Positions 40,701 to 49,941 of a stretch of DNA of 64,000 bases are shown here, piece by piece. The notes under the pieces are model-generated. The model was not told where the DNA came from and made no database searches. It saw only the letters and a list, made by a program, of their open reading frames with translations. How positions within the stretch are numbered: position 1 is the stretch's first letter; every line of letters begins with the position of its first letter. Where the stretch lies: assembly GCA_963715045.1 (NCBI GenBank), contig CAVQRC010000009.1, positions 310,001 to 374,000 of the forward strand, given 5' to 3'. A program made the translations under genes and the position numbers. This DNA is from CAVQRC01 sp963715045. GTDB lineage: Bacteria; Planctomycetota; Planctomycetia; Pirellulales; Lacipirellulaceae.

Positions 40701-43700
40701 CGAGCCCCGGCTTCACGATCTGGCGGAGCACCTCGGGGAAGTCGAGCTGCATATCAGTGAAGTGGATCGCATCATCGTCGAGGTGAACAGCGTTCTTGAG
40801 CTCCGTCTCCGTGGGCATGTAATCGACATCGATGCTGCCCCCCCACGTCGCACCGATATCGGCGGAAAAGAGCGGCGTCGCGGGGCGGAGATAGGACTCG
40901 AGGCTCTGGACGTGCACGGAAGTTGTCGACGTGGGCCCTCCCGTATTGATCGACAGAGTGACCTTAATCTCACGAACATTCGCGTGGATCGCATCGGGTC
41001 CGGTGATCCAGCGATCCTGAGTAGGACCTCCGTAAATGGTCAGGTAATCAGCGGTTGTTCCGTTTGGATAGAGGTACTCGGCTTCAAGCTGAAACGAATA
41101 GTCGGGGAAGAGGCTGAATCCTGCATTCCCGACGACGGTAGCCGCCAGCCGGTGCCTGAATTCGACCGACTCGAGATCCGACTCATCGAACCCGATTTCG
41201 AGCAACTTGATTCGCTGCGAGAGCACGGCGGACTGATTGGGATGGAGAAAAAAGCCTCCCGGGATACCGTTCTCCTCATCGGCGGCCCTGAATTCACCTT
41301 CGCCTTCGTCGCCTTCGTCGCGTGTCCATCCGCTCGAGGATGTGAGGTGTGGATTGACCAGCAGATTGGAACCCGTCTTCTCGGTATCCGCTTCCAACGT
41401 CAGGTCGATAACCGCGGTGGCCGAAGCGGCGGCATGCTGGACGAACGGACCAGCTTTCTCGATGAGCTGCTTTGTCGGCTCCGCCTGGGTCGTAGATACG
41501 TCAACAACGATATCGACATCTTCCAGGTAAAGTCGGTTTCCGCCGTCCGAACCCTTCAGATCGATCACGCCGCCCGTCACGGAGAGACGGGTCGCGTCAT
41601 CCGAATCGAGAAACCTCGCAAACAACTCGAGGTCGAACCCCTGTTGAATGATCGGGTCAGGGAAACTGGTGGTCTCCACGGTGATATCACCGAGTTCGCT
41701 GGCTGACGACGTGTCGATGTAGTACCGTCCATCGAGAGCGATGCCGATATTTGCGTCGACCAGCATGGAGACGAAATAGGAAACTTTGTCGGATGCCAGG
41801 CTGATATCTACCGGAAGGTCGAGCTTGAGTTCGACCTCGTCGTCGTATTGGAGTTCAAAGGTGTGCCGCTTCCCGCGCCGAATTGATCGGTCGGTGGCGG
41901 ACCGGCGAGCGACATCCCGTGCCCCGCAAGCACCGCTTGGGCCACTGTGAGCGATCTGTCACCGAGGGCGAACTCGTCCTCGAGTGCCTGGGCGATCAGC
42001 TCGCCTTGACCCACGATATATGTGCTGTTGCTCAACCCCTGTCCGGCGAGCGGGAGATTCATGTCGAAGATGGCGCCGCTGACCGCACCCTGCAACAAGC
42101 GGTAGTACTTGCGAATGAACTCCGGCAGCGCACTCATATCGCTAATCACGCTGTCGATGTCGAGATGCGAAGCGAGGTCGCACGTGTCGAGCGTGTAGCT
42201 GCCGGTGGCGAGGTCGAGGACGAGGTCGAACTGGCCGGGCTGGCTGTCGACCGGGATGTCAGGAAACGCCAACAGCACGGAAGCGGATCCGGTCGCCTGA
42301 ACCGCCGCGTTCGCTGCCGAGAACAGGTCGGCCGTGTATTTGTCTCCCGCGACGTTGATCGGCGCTGCTTGAATCGACGACGGGATCGGAAACTCCACTG
42401 ACGAGTTTCACCTCGCTCAGGCTGACCGGCACGTGTTGACTGTTGACGAACACGGAGCTCGCGAAGTTCGCGGCGGCGAGCTCGAGCTCGACCTGCAGCG
42501 AAGAGGCGTCATGGAGGTAACCGCGGGTGCTGCCGCCCGGAAGCAGGTCGATGCCGAAGACCAGATTCGCCGTACCGCCGGCGTCGATTGCCAGCGGCGC
42601 GTCCGACGTGCGGATGGATGCGACGTCATCCAGGGCCGGCACGCCGGTCGAGTAATCGCTGACGTGGACGTTCAGCGGAACGGCGACGCTGTCGGTCGGT
42701 GCGGCCAGGTTCAATGCGACGCGGACGTCCGAACTGGTCGGCATGCTCACGGTCACAGCCGGGCCCGACACGCCGAAGGCGGCTTCCAGGGCTGCTTCGA
42801 TCTGTTCGACCGAGGCGAGGTTCTTCCTCGAAAAGGCATCGATGCCCGCCGTGAACCGTTCGCTGAGTCCTGCCAGGGCTGCCGGCGTGACACCGGCCAT
42901 CAGTAGACGCTCGCCAAGCACCCCCGGACGTCGCGAGCGTTTCCATGGCTGATATCACGGCCGACATGCCCTCGTGCACCGCGTCCTGGTCGAGCTCCGC
43001 GACCGCGTTCAGCTCGGGGGCGTACTGATGCCCGATCAGTGGTGGATCGGTCGAGGTGAGGTCGCTGAACGTCGCGATCACGGCCGCGTCTGGATGGGCG
43101 AGCGTCTGCAGCGTTCCCTGCCAGGAGACGGGCAGGTGGGCGGTCGCGGACGACGTCCATTGGCTCACGATTGGCGACGTCTCCGCCGCTCCGGCGAGCC
43201 ACTCCGAAACGAGGCGACTCTGCCCGTCGGCCGCCTGGGCGGAAAACGCGATCGTGCCGCTCAAGTTGCCGGCCGGGCAGTCGAGGTCGACCATCCCGTA
43301 GTGAATCGTGCCGGTCGCGTCGTCGCTCGAAAGTCCGATTGCGAGGTCGGCGTCGAGGTTCGACAGGTAAGGTCCGTCCCGGTGAAGTCGGCTACTGCGG
43401 CGGAGAAGGAAGTTGTGGACTGCGTGTCGCCGGCGGCTGGCAGGCCGAGTTCGGTTACGGCGGGATCGGTGGCGTTCGCGGTCACCACGAGCCGCGCCGA
43501 CTCCACCGACTCGGTCGTTTCGAGGACCAGCCGGTCGTCGATCAGCACCGCTGCGACGTTGGTGATCCCGGCGGCCAGGATCGCGTCCTGAACCGTATCG
43601 ACAAGGTTCTGCCGGCGGAGGTGGCCGGAAGTCTCCGCCGCGGGCACGACGACCGTCGTGGCCGCCGCGCCGTGTACGGCCAGCTGGAACGTGGCGTCGG

Positions 43701-45536
43701 CCGTCAGCCGGCCGTCCGCCGGAAGTTCGCTGGTGCCGGACAGCAGCGCATAGGGCAGGTTGATTTCCTCGCCCAGGCCGAGTTCGGTGAACGCGGGATT
43801 GTCGAGCGCGGCGGCGACCGAGATCACAAACGGCACTTCGGACCGGATGGAAAACCGCACCGCGTCGTCGACAAGGTTCACCCTGATGGATTCGGACTCC
43901 GGGTCGACTGCCGCCTGGATGTCAGCCCGCAGGTCCTCGCGCGACGTATTGGTCGGGTCCGCGGCTACCTCGACCTCCAATGCCGCATTATTCGCCGTAA
44001 ACGTGAAGACGGCGTCGGAACTCAGCACACCGTCGGCAGGAAGTGGAAGTGTGCCGCTGAGCTGCGTTGTGTACTCGCTGATGTCGATCGACATGTCGTA
44101 GCCGAGGAGGTCGACGACGGGCGCCACGTGCAGGTTGCCGGACCCGCGATCGACTTGGTGTTCGGTTACGTCGAGCTGGTAGGCCTCGTCCAGCGTCGGC
44201 AGGTCGAAGTCGGAGCAATCGAAGCGAAAGCTGAGCTGTTCGGAAACCGGTCGAAGCGTGGATTGAGTTGCCAGAACGACAGGCCCAGTGCCGCGGCGAA
44301 GACTGGTCGACGAACTCCTGCAGTGTGTCGAATGTCGGCGAGCCGTCTGGACTGGTCACGCTGGTAGCAGCGGGTCGCGGATCGACGTACCGATCTCGAC
44401 GGTATCGGTCAGATCGATTCCCGCCAAGAATGGAGCGGAGAAGCGTCTGGTCGCGAAACTCCGACCGCACGTATCGATCCCAGAATCCGGCCGTCTGCTC
44501 GATGGCGGTCAGGAGATGATCCGGCGAGAACCGCGTGAATGCCTGCAGGGTCTCGCCGCCGACCATCTCGACGCTGATCGTGGAGTCGCCGCTCTCGATG
44601 GCGACCGGATCATAGATCGTGAACGCGGTGTCGATGCTCGTCGGCGCGTCGAGCGTGATCCATTGGCTGTGCCCCGCCGGAGTCACGACCGAGACGGGCC
44701 AGCTCGTCGTGAACGGCCCCGAAACGCCATTGGTGACGATGAGTTCCGCGACTGCGGTGGATTGCATGTCCGTCATAGAATGGCATCACCGACGCCAGAG
44801 CCGGTGAGTTCACCGCTCGATGAAAGCGTGAAGTCGATCGTTCCGTTGTCGATCGTGGTCGCGAGTGTGCCCACGATGGCATCACAATCGAACGTTTCCG
44901 TGTGGCCCGAGACGGTGAGATCGAAGCCATGGTCCAGGACGAAAAAGTCCTCAGCGACGGAGTCGGTTTCCGGTCGAGACCCATGATCCCGCCGACGTCG
45001 ATCGATCCGGTGACCGGGATTGCTTGCGGTTCGGTCTCGATGAACTCGATATCGACGGCAGAGAAAGTCTCGAGGTCGTACACATACGACGCCGTGTAGT
45101 CGAAGTGCCAGTCGAGTGAAAAAGCGATGCGGCTCGGATCCGAGTGGTCGGTCGTTCCCACGGCCATCGCGAGACCTTCGGAATCGGCGGTCTCTCCCGC
45201 CATTGCGAAGTAGTCTTCCGCCGGTTCCACATACCGCGCGTGAAAGTCTGCCGCCAGGTCGAACATCTCGCCGATCGTGGGCACCGTATTGGTCGCTTCG
45301 GACCGCACGACGGCGATGGGTACTGAGAAAACGTCCGACGTCCGCAAGGAATCAAGCCACCGTTCGTACTCGTTCATCCCCGACAAGAGTGCGTCCTGGT
45401 CGTCTGTGCCGATGGAGATCGACAGCAGTCTGCGATCTTCGAGCATTTCCAGGCGAGGTCCCAGCCGCATCGGATAGCGTTCGCCCAAGCATTTTCGCGG
45501 GCGAGTGCGTTGGGGACGCGCAATCTTGGTGGACAT
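23389..45536 (-). CDS. giant LEPRxLL-type surface protein (beta-helix, malectin-like, RTX, dockerin-like), many frameshifts
   Basis: The start at 45536 (MSTKIARPQRTRPRKCLGER) is preceded by GAGG, and the signal LEMLEDRRLLS at residues 29-39 is a variant of the planctomycetal LEPRxLL sorting motif. The end at 23389 follows two dockerin-like loops. Between them, coding text runs continuously, but the reading frame changes about 19 times (near 44985, 44790, 44280, 43370, 42930, 42400, 41850, 39130, 38820, 38530, 38410, 38015, 30745, 29850, 29228, 28040, 27605, 26110 and 25790). Repaired, the gene would encode about 7,380 residues. Order from the N-terminus: LEPRxLL, beta-rich repeats, a large unknown domain, RTX repeats, seven propeller-like repeats, beta-helix regions, three almost identical beta-helix/malectin units (the last partial), a C-terminal region and the dockerin-like end. 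It is probably a huge secreted or surface adhesin-like protein. It could alternatively be two or three adjacent genes or a decaying gene. Confidence 0.75.
23720..23866 (-). other. dockerin-like calcium-binding pair
   Basis: Two copies of the motif GDVDGQDFLIWQLNFG (DGDGDVDGQDFLIWQ and DADLDGDVDGQDFLIWQ), about 32 residues apart. Each has the spaced Asp ligands of an EF-hand-like dockerin loop. In planctomycetes this motif ends many large exported proteins. The PEP-CTERM protein at 50857-51698 carries a related pair (GDVDGDDFLIWQ and GDGQVNGLDFLIWQ). Confidence 0.85.
25200..26247 (-). repeat. tandem 747-codon unit, partial copy C
   Basis: Matches the first half of units A and B almost base for base, then diverges after the DSLQGFDSDYNL text at about 25200. 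It carries a one-base insertion near 25790 shared with unit B and another near 26110 of its own. Confidence 0.85.
26248..28490 (-). repeat. tandem 747-codon unit, copy B (2,243 bp)
   Basis: Order in protein: beta-helix start (DLDPGDVILVDAGEYTLP), beta-helix with NNTVYQQ and GNTVYGHDAANAIGIYGHAH, APNGLEKFEVGQPFTIQW, a malectin-like domain (ERGYFGSFSYPVDRS, YELPVADGTYNLRLHFAEP), then WSADGGSSFTTIATGLAMDR and STTGSNANTGKRSDGPMASL. It differs from unit A at few positions. It has +1 insertions near 28040 and 27605; removing them gives 2,241 bp, exactly 747 codons. Confidence 0.9.
28491..30732 (-). repeat. tandem 747-codon unit, copy A (2,242 bp)
   Basis: First of the near-identical units. It carries two extra bases near 29850 and one missing base near 29228 relative to the other copies; correcting these gives 2,241 bp. 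The upstream, more diverged module (about 30850-32900) shares long identical stretches only in its later beta-helix part, for example 31670-31760. Confidence 0.9.
30745..37956 (-). CDS. central segment of the giant surface protein (RTX end, propeller-like repeats, beta-helices)
   Basis: A single open frame of about 2,400 codons. Order: RTX nonapeptides to about 36575, a linker rich in Pro (PPNATPSPTVQPAQP), seven propeller-like repeats (35240-36440), a right-handed beta-helix with NNIL and NTIV strand-turns (about 34000-35200), a domain reading NLLTNPNFTAGLVGWTANP (about 33750), a beta-sandwich with VYVDWERDLPHTILWDTYAN (about 33200), and a second beta-helix module from FYANDQDTTNDEYTSAVGD (about 32900) to about 30850. 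The intact length shows that this protein is under coding constraint or was well sequenced here. Confidence 0.85.
35240..36440 (-). other. seven propeller-like repeats within the giant protein
   Basis: Seven repeats of about 57 residues each end in a strand such as AWVDARSGNYEIFVAKH, AWTEFSSAGSDIRALVW, AWLDAAGGPTNVLARRF, AWTQPSAATSEIFLKEF, AWQQHVAGFDVAQAIYARRY, VWSDNRATTQTEIGNQLYAL and AWQENGFESSEIYLEAQL. Four also share an ELAGSA-like or SADGIS-like strand. The count of seven fits one closed beta-propeller, similar in pattern to sialidase/BNR-type repeats. Ligand unknown. Confidence 0.7.
36575..39330 (-). repeat. RTX (haemolysin-type) calcium-binding nonapeptide array
   Basis: A long run of GGxGxDxLx-type nonapeptides (for example GGTGSDKLFGGSGPNHLYG, GNDTIYGGPGDDVIYGNAG, GGDGNDSIYGGADHDLL). 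It spans about 2.7 kb, interrupted by five indels between 38.0 and 39.2 kb. RTX arrays fold into calcium-dependent beta-rolls once outside the cell, which supports an extracellular location and suggests export through a type I-like route or another system; no transporter gene is nearby. Confidence 0.9.
38977..41766 (-). CDS. N-terminal-middle segment of the giant surface protein
   Basis: An open frame whose coding part ends near 39130, where the RTX array changes frame. It contains a domain reading NLLVNPHLTSSSGWTRDEGD (carbohydrate-binding-like layout), a long region I do not recognise with HVDGEVDIDIAPLTVGYHTE and NLDDLDGDGRITNAVEYAL (an EF-hand-like loop), and then GGGGNDTIEMAPEISVPVYL leading into RTX. 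Upstream it continues the beta-rich text that ends in the frame at 41808-42398. Confidence 0.8.
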   Translation of the reverse strand: MLVDANIGIALDGRYYIDTSSASELGDITVETTSFPDPIIQQGFDLELFARFLDSDDATRLSVTGGVIDLKGSDGGNRLYLEDVDIVVDVSTTQAEPTKQLIEKAGPFVQHAAASATAVIDLTLEADTEKTGSNLLVNPHLTSSSGWTRDEGDEGEGEFRAADEENGIPGGFFLHPNQSAVLSQRIKLLEIGFDESDLESVEFRHRLAATVVGNAGFSLFPDYSFQLEAEYLYPNGTTADYLTIYGGPTQDRWITGPDAIHANVREIKVTLSINTGGPTSTTSVHVQSLESYLRPATPLFSADIGATWGGSIDVDYMPTETELKNAVHLDDDAIHFTDMQLDFPEVLRQIVKPGLDVSQDVFRVLRDDLRGNFFEDPAFPRGPLHQVFGNRSRANFWGIDLDDSELSELFAIIGQFAAIDPVADQVGVIVLGGYDMNMNRYNPLLDDSPTNNPSSITYGETEAPTTAPLDQFNTLEQQAGVGFSNLDLERTSGKLLFDFAASPPVILDALRRKDVTLFTIELPKVHMDVVPNKIADGINIWDFIGLMGFHVDGEVDIDIAPLTVGYHTEYGGFIADLRNGVDVNEAEVKGSLSVEWNPANFHYSMARTAGKIVSAAGNILSGGGRGGSWLSEAAGLEPGSADLQAALGSIGQFLGRAGGEWLAETFRVPGKWGIWGQVDVDMHANLDDLDGDGRITNAVEYALADGPRCQFDRFSTIKNIRGGIYAGVEVPAAGINWTKKLYDHPELEHFCPGKQGSDPLAELLPDGTLHLLMTDAADEFKVSGTTLSQTYFIVSGDRSQLVTGPVVRILADGGGGNDTIEMAPEISVPVYLYGGTGSDKLFGGSGPNHLYGQDGNDELFGGGSDDTLQGGDGADIIYGGAGRHDPWQCRQRHHLRRTRRRCHLWQRRQRHDLRRRRGRHDLRRPGRHS
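41808..44985 (-). pseudogene. beta-rich repeat region of the giant surface protein, heavily frameshifted
   Basis: About 1,050 codons split over seven frame pieces. Two adjacent copies of a roughly 90-residue unit are visible: one reads AVFTFTANNAALEVEVAADP and ends NPAFTELGLGEE, the other reads ATFQLAVHGAAATTVVVPAA and ends DPAVTELGLPAAG. Further pieces read ELNAVAELDQDAVHEGMSAV and VFGIDLLPGGSTRGYLHDAS. The TELGL repeat is a family I do not know by name. Frame changes occur near 44790, 44280, 43370, 42930, 42400 and 41850. Confidence 0.7.
45420..45452 (-). other. LEPRxLL-like N-terminal sorting signal
   Basis: Encodes LEMLEDRRLLS, residues 29-39 of the giant protein. The LExLExRxLLS pattern is the N-terminal mark of many very large exported planctomycetal proteins and is thought to direct export or surface attachment. 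Confidence 0.8.
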
Positions 45537-46049
45537 CGTTCGACCTCAGACAGGTTCTAGACGGCGGTCTCGGCATGGCACAGCAGGCCGACCGGCAGAC
45601 ACGCCAGCTGGAAGCTACGACGTAGCGTCTCCAGCGGAACCTACCTGGTATTGATTCTGGTGCGGGTGGCGTTCAGCCGCTGCGGTTTGCGTTGACATAC
45701 CAGCGTGGCGGGAGCGTGCATCACGTCGCGCAATTTTAGCTCGCGTGGTAAGCACCCTGCGTCGGGCCGGTACGCTGCACCGCCGAGTTCCTCAGCAAGT
45801 TGCGCACCCGTCAGCGACTCCTGGCTGGTTTCGCATGCCGCCGAGTCGGAACTCGTTGCGGTATACCGCATATGGCCGTGTTGCATCCAACGACGGCCGT
45901 TCACAGGTCGCTTGCAGGCACACCCATGTACGTGGGCGGAATGGCAACGTAGCGGGCCGAGGCCGTGCGTAAACGCACGATGGCGACGTCCCGCGTGGAG
46001 CGTGGGCGGATTTCGTTAGCGGGATTCGAAGGGCGTCTCGCCGCTTGTC
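45537..46049. other. intergenic, promoter region of the giant gene
   Basis: About 510 bases between the giant gene start and the RecQ end. A minus-strand frame of 87 codons at 45641-45904 exists but has no recognisable family and no ribosome-binding site, so I do not call it. No RNA gene is seen. Confidence 0.45.
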
Positions 46050-47490
46050 CTAATCGTCGCTCTGAAGCCCGAAGTAGCGGGCGAGGAAATCTTTTCGGTC
46101 GTTGTCGAAATTGACATACTCGACGACGGCGAGCAGCTTTCGCTGGTCCCGCTCGAGCTTCTCGGCGAGTCGCTGTTCGTCCTGCAGGGCGGCCGGCAAG
46201 GGACCCGTGACCTCGTAGCAACCGGGCGGCTGGTCATTCTGCCAGAGCACCGTAGCGGTGCAGCATGGCGATCGCCGTTTCAAGTCGGTGATCACTCTTG
46301 CCATACCCCTGCAACTGCTTGTTGAGCCACTCCAGGCCATAGGCCCGAACTTCTTCGTGGCGGTCCCGCAAATAGGCATAGAGTTCGGTGTAGAACTGGG
46401 CCGCCGGGTTGCTCCAGCGGATGAACTCCATCTGGGTCGCCAGATCGTGCTGGTCGTAGAGCAGGGTGCAGAGACTCGGTTTTCCGTCGCGACCGGCCCG
46501 GCCGATTTCCTGGTAGTACGATTCGATCGAACCGGGGACCTCGGCGTGGATCACGGCGCGAATGTCTTCCTTGTCGATTCCCATCCCGAACGCATTGGTC
46601 GCGAGGACAAGCGGGCAGTGGCTGTCCATGAACACGGTTTGCACGCGGCGCCGCTCTGATCGTTCGAGCAGCCCATGATAGACAACGTGCGAGACCCCCT
46701 CGGAAGTGAGAGCCGTACTGAACCGCTCGAGTGTCTTGATCAACGTGAAGTAGACGATCTGACTTCCGGACCGATAGAGATCGGCAGTCGTGATCTGTCG
46801 GATATGCTGCAGCCGGTCTTCATCGTCCCAGACATGCTCGACGGTGAGCTTGAGATTGGGGCGGGCGATCCCCTCGTGAAACATTCGCACGTCGGCTGGT
46901 TCGAGACCGAGCTGGCGGACGATGTCGCGTTGCACGTCCGGCGTGGCGGTGGCGGTGAGGGCAATCGTGGTCGGGCATCCGAGAAGTTCCCGGATCTCCT
47001 TCAGCCGGGTGTAATCGGGCCGAAAGTCGTGTCCCCACTCGCTGATGCAATGGGCTTCGTCGACGGCCAGCAGCGGCACCCGTCGTTGCTCGACGACGGT
47101 GAGGAACTCGGCCTTGCGAAACCGCTCGGGGGTTACGTAGAGCAGGTCGTAGCGGCCGGCGGCGATCGCGGCGTACCGCCGGTTTCGCTCGGCTGCCGTG
47201 AGGGACGAGTTCACGAATGTGGCCTGGATGCCACGGCGCCGCAAGGCGTCTACCTGATCCTTCATCAAGGCGATCAAGGGGGAGAGAATCAGCGTCAGCG
47301 GTCGGTTCGCGGTGGTGGCTTCCGTTGCGTGGATCAACGCCGGAACCTGATAGCAGAGCGACTTCCCCATTCCGGTCGGCATGATCACGAGCGTATGACC
47401 GCCCGCCAGGACGCGTTCGATGATCGCGAGCTGCGGTCCGCGGAAGGAGGCGTGGCCGAAGTGGCGGCGGAGGGTTTCGTGGTGGTTCAT
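46050..47490 (-). CDS. recQ: RecQ-family ATP-dependent DNA helicase, one frameshift near the C-terminus
   Basis: The chosen start is the ATG at 47490 (MNHHETLRRHFGHASFRGPQ), which fits the RecQ N-terminus; the frame also stays open upstream through an 8-bp repeat. Motifs in order: Walker A TGMGKSLCYQVPAL, the DEAHCISEWGHDFRPDY box, ALTATATPDV, and the second domain with TNAFGMGIDKEDIRAVIHAE and YYQEIGRAGRDGKPSLCTLL. The frame stops at 46234 after MLHRYGALAE, but a one-base shift at about 46245 gives VLWQNDQPPGCYEVTG and a helical end RYFGLQSDD at 46050. The C-terminus is short and lacks a visible HRDC domain. RecQ unwinds DNA 3' to 5' in recombination and repair. Confidence 0.9.
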
Positions 47491-47583
47491 GGGGACACTG
47501 GGGCACTGGGACACTGGGACACTGGGACACTGGGACACTGGGACACTGGGACACTGGGACACTGGGGACACTGGGACACTGGG
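47491..47583 (+). repeat. 8-bp tandem repeat (GGGACACT) upstream of recQ
   Basis: About eleven units of GGGACACT, with 9-base variants at both ends. It sits directly 5' of the recQ ATG and, in the recQ frame, reads as repeats of SQCPSVPV. Because 8 is not a multiple of three, a change of one unit shifts the frame of any start placed inside or upstream of it. Confidence 0.9.
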
Positions 47584-47612
47584 ATTGTGGGGTAGGTGAT
47601 TGCTGGCTGTTG

Positions 47613-49792
47613 TCAGGCCGGGGTGTGGCGGTTCAGCAGCATCACACCGACGGGGAGCACGATCAGGTTCCCGATGAGGCTGCCCAGCATGGCGATCGAG
47701 ACCAGGCGCCGAATGTGACCGTCGGTACGAACTCGCTGAGGCACAACGCCGAGAAGCCCACGATCAACGCGAGCGTGGAGAACACCATGGCCCGGCCAAC
47801 CGTCGCGTGGGCCTCGTCGAGGGCCTGGTCCATACTCCGGCCCGCGTCGCACGCGCGGCGGTAGACGGTCAGGTAATGAATCGACGCGTCGACCGCGAGT
47901 CCGAGCGAGACGGCCGCGATCATTGCCCCCCCAAGATTGATGCGAATCCCGAGCCAGCCGAGGCCGCCGAACACCGTCAGTATCGCGAGACTGCTGGGGA
48001 TCAAGCCGGCGATGGCGAGCGTCCAACTGCGGAGGGCCAGTGACATGACCAGGAGGATGCCCACGGTCGCCGCGGCAAACGCGACCCACTGGTCGCGAAG
48101 CACGCTGTCGATCAGGCGGGCCAGGAGGACGTGGTAACCGGTGACCTCAGCGGTGGGGAAAGCCTGTTGGGCGATGTTTGCGACGCGGGCGATGATGCGT
48201 TCCTTGGCGGCAGCGTCGAGTCGTTCTGGCGACCGGAGCATGATGCGAAAGTAGGCCTGATTCGGGTCCAGGGGATCCTGGTTGAAGAGCGAGCCGTAGA
48301 ACAGCGGCATGGCGGTGGCCATGAGCCGATCCGAGGCAATCACTCCCAGGCCGATCGTCTCAATCGCATCGGCCAGCGAGAGGACCTTGACCAGTTCGGG
48401 GACGTCGCTGCGTAGTTGTCGCTCCAGGTCCCGGATGCGACCGAGAAACTCCGCGTCGAGCCGCCCAGGTGCGGGCACGATGATGTCCCACACGCCGGCC
48501 CCACCGAGACGTTCTTCGACGAATTCGTAGGCAGTGACGATCCGACTCGAGCGGCGAAAGTTCTTCGTGAAGTCAGTTTCGACGGTTAAATGGCTGCTGC
48601 CCCAGGCAGCAAAACCACCGCCGACGGCCAGGACGGCAGCGATCCGCAGGGGACCGCGACGGCAGAAGGCGAGGGTTGCCCGCAGCGTGCGGTCGAGGTG
48701 GCTTTCTCCCCAGGCCGATTGCGGATCACGGCCCGTGGGACCAATAACGGCCCCGCCAGGCACGATGCATAGCACGGCCGGGATAATCAGGAGACTGCCC
48801 ACGGCAGTCATGAGACCGAAGTCCTGAACGGGCCCCACGCGGGAAGTCATCAGCGCCGCGAACCCGACCGCGTCAGTGAGGCAGGCCACGCAGATCGGGG
48901 CAATGAGAATCGCGAACGTCTGTCGCAGGGCGACAAGAGCGGGGATGTGTTGGGCGCGGGCGTCGCGAAATCGAACAATCAGATGAACCACGGTCGCCAC
49001 GCCGACGACGGTGACGACGGCCGTCAGCATGGAGCTGACCATTGTCATTTCGAACCCGCTGAGGTAGAGCAGGGCCCGCGTCGAGATCACGGCCAGTTGC
49101 ACCACCGCCAGCGGGATCAACATCCAGCGGATGCTGCGAAACAGGATCAGCATGGTGGCACTCACCAGCACGGTCGACCATTGCGTCAGTCGCCAGCCAT
49201 CCTGTTCGAGCAGGCCGAAGCCCTCATCGACCATCACCGGCTCGCCGATGATCGTCCCCCGTTGGCGACCAGCGGTGAGCCGTCGCATGGCCTGCAGGGT
49301 GTTCGACCGCTCGGAGCCGACGAGATCTTGTTTCAGCATGCACACAACGGCGGCCGTTTCGCGATCCCGGCCGTGCGTGTAGCCCTCGAACATGTCACGC
49401 AACCGGGCGAGCACTCCTCCACCTTCTCCCGCGAGCGACACGCCCGGGATCGTCGTCAAAGAGAGCACCGCCGCAACGCCTTCAAGTTGGCTCAGGTTTG
49501 CCGAGAGGCGGGCCAATTGCTTCTGTCCTGGCTCCGCGAACAGTGCTTTATCTTCATACACTGCCATGACGATTTCATTGCTGCCGAAGATCCGCTTGAG
49601 TTTGAGGAACGCCGCCCGGGTCGGATCGCCTGGGGAGAACATGTCTTCGATCGATCGGTTGAAGACGAGTCTTGAGGAGGGCTGCCAGAGCAGAACGGCG
49701 GCAATGATCCCGGCAGCGAACAGCCACCAGCGGGCGGCAACAACGCGTCCGGCGATACGGGTGGACAAATCGGGGACAGGGAGCTGGGCCAC
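47613..49792 (-). CDS. MMPL/RND-superfamily transporter, frameshift near the C-terminus
   Basis: About 725 residues from a GTG start at 49792 (MAQLPVPDLSTRIAG). Two halves each hold a large extracytoplasmic loop and a group of membrane helices, typical of MMPL/patched-like RND proteins: TMLILFRSIRWMLIPLAVVQ and SSMLTAVVTVVGVATVVHLI in the first half, LGGAMIAAVSLGLAVDASIH and ALIVGFSALCLSEFVPTVTF in the second. The charged motif DASIHYLTVYRR matches the proton-relay area. The frame ends at 47663 in a non-native tail; a one-base shift at about 47715 restores RLVSIAMLGSLIGNLIVLPV and an end at 47613. The family exports lipids or hydrophobic compounds; the substrate is unknown. Confidence 0.9.
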
Positions 49793-49821
49793 GGCGGGTG
49801 GGGTTTTCGGGGGTGCGTGAG

Positions 49822-49880
49822 AGGAATGACTAATGACTAAGAACTAATGACTAACTAATGCAGAATGACCAATGCCCAAC
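49822..49880 (+). repeat. degenerate 7-bp repeat (TAATGAC)
   Basis: Five to seven imperfect copies of TAATGAC/GAATGAC upstream of the transporter start, with three GTCATT copies in the opposite sense at about 49895-49945. It may be a simple slippage repeat. Confidence 0.6.
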
Positions 49881-49941
49881 ACGGATTCTGCTACGTCATT
49901 CGTGATTGTGTGTTCCTTCGTCATTAGGATTTAGGCGTTCG

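Noticed and set aside
45641..45904. 87-codon minus-strand frame upstream of the giant gene
   Set aside because: No ribosome-binding site, no recognisable family, and low-complexity text; kept as intergenic.
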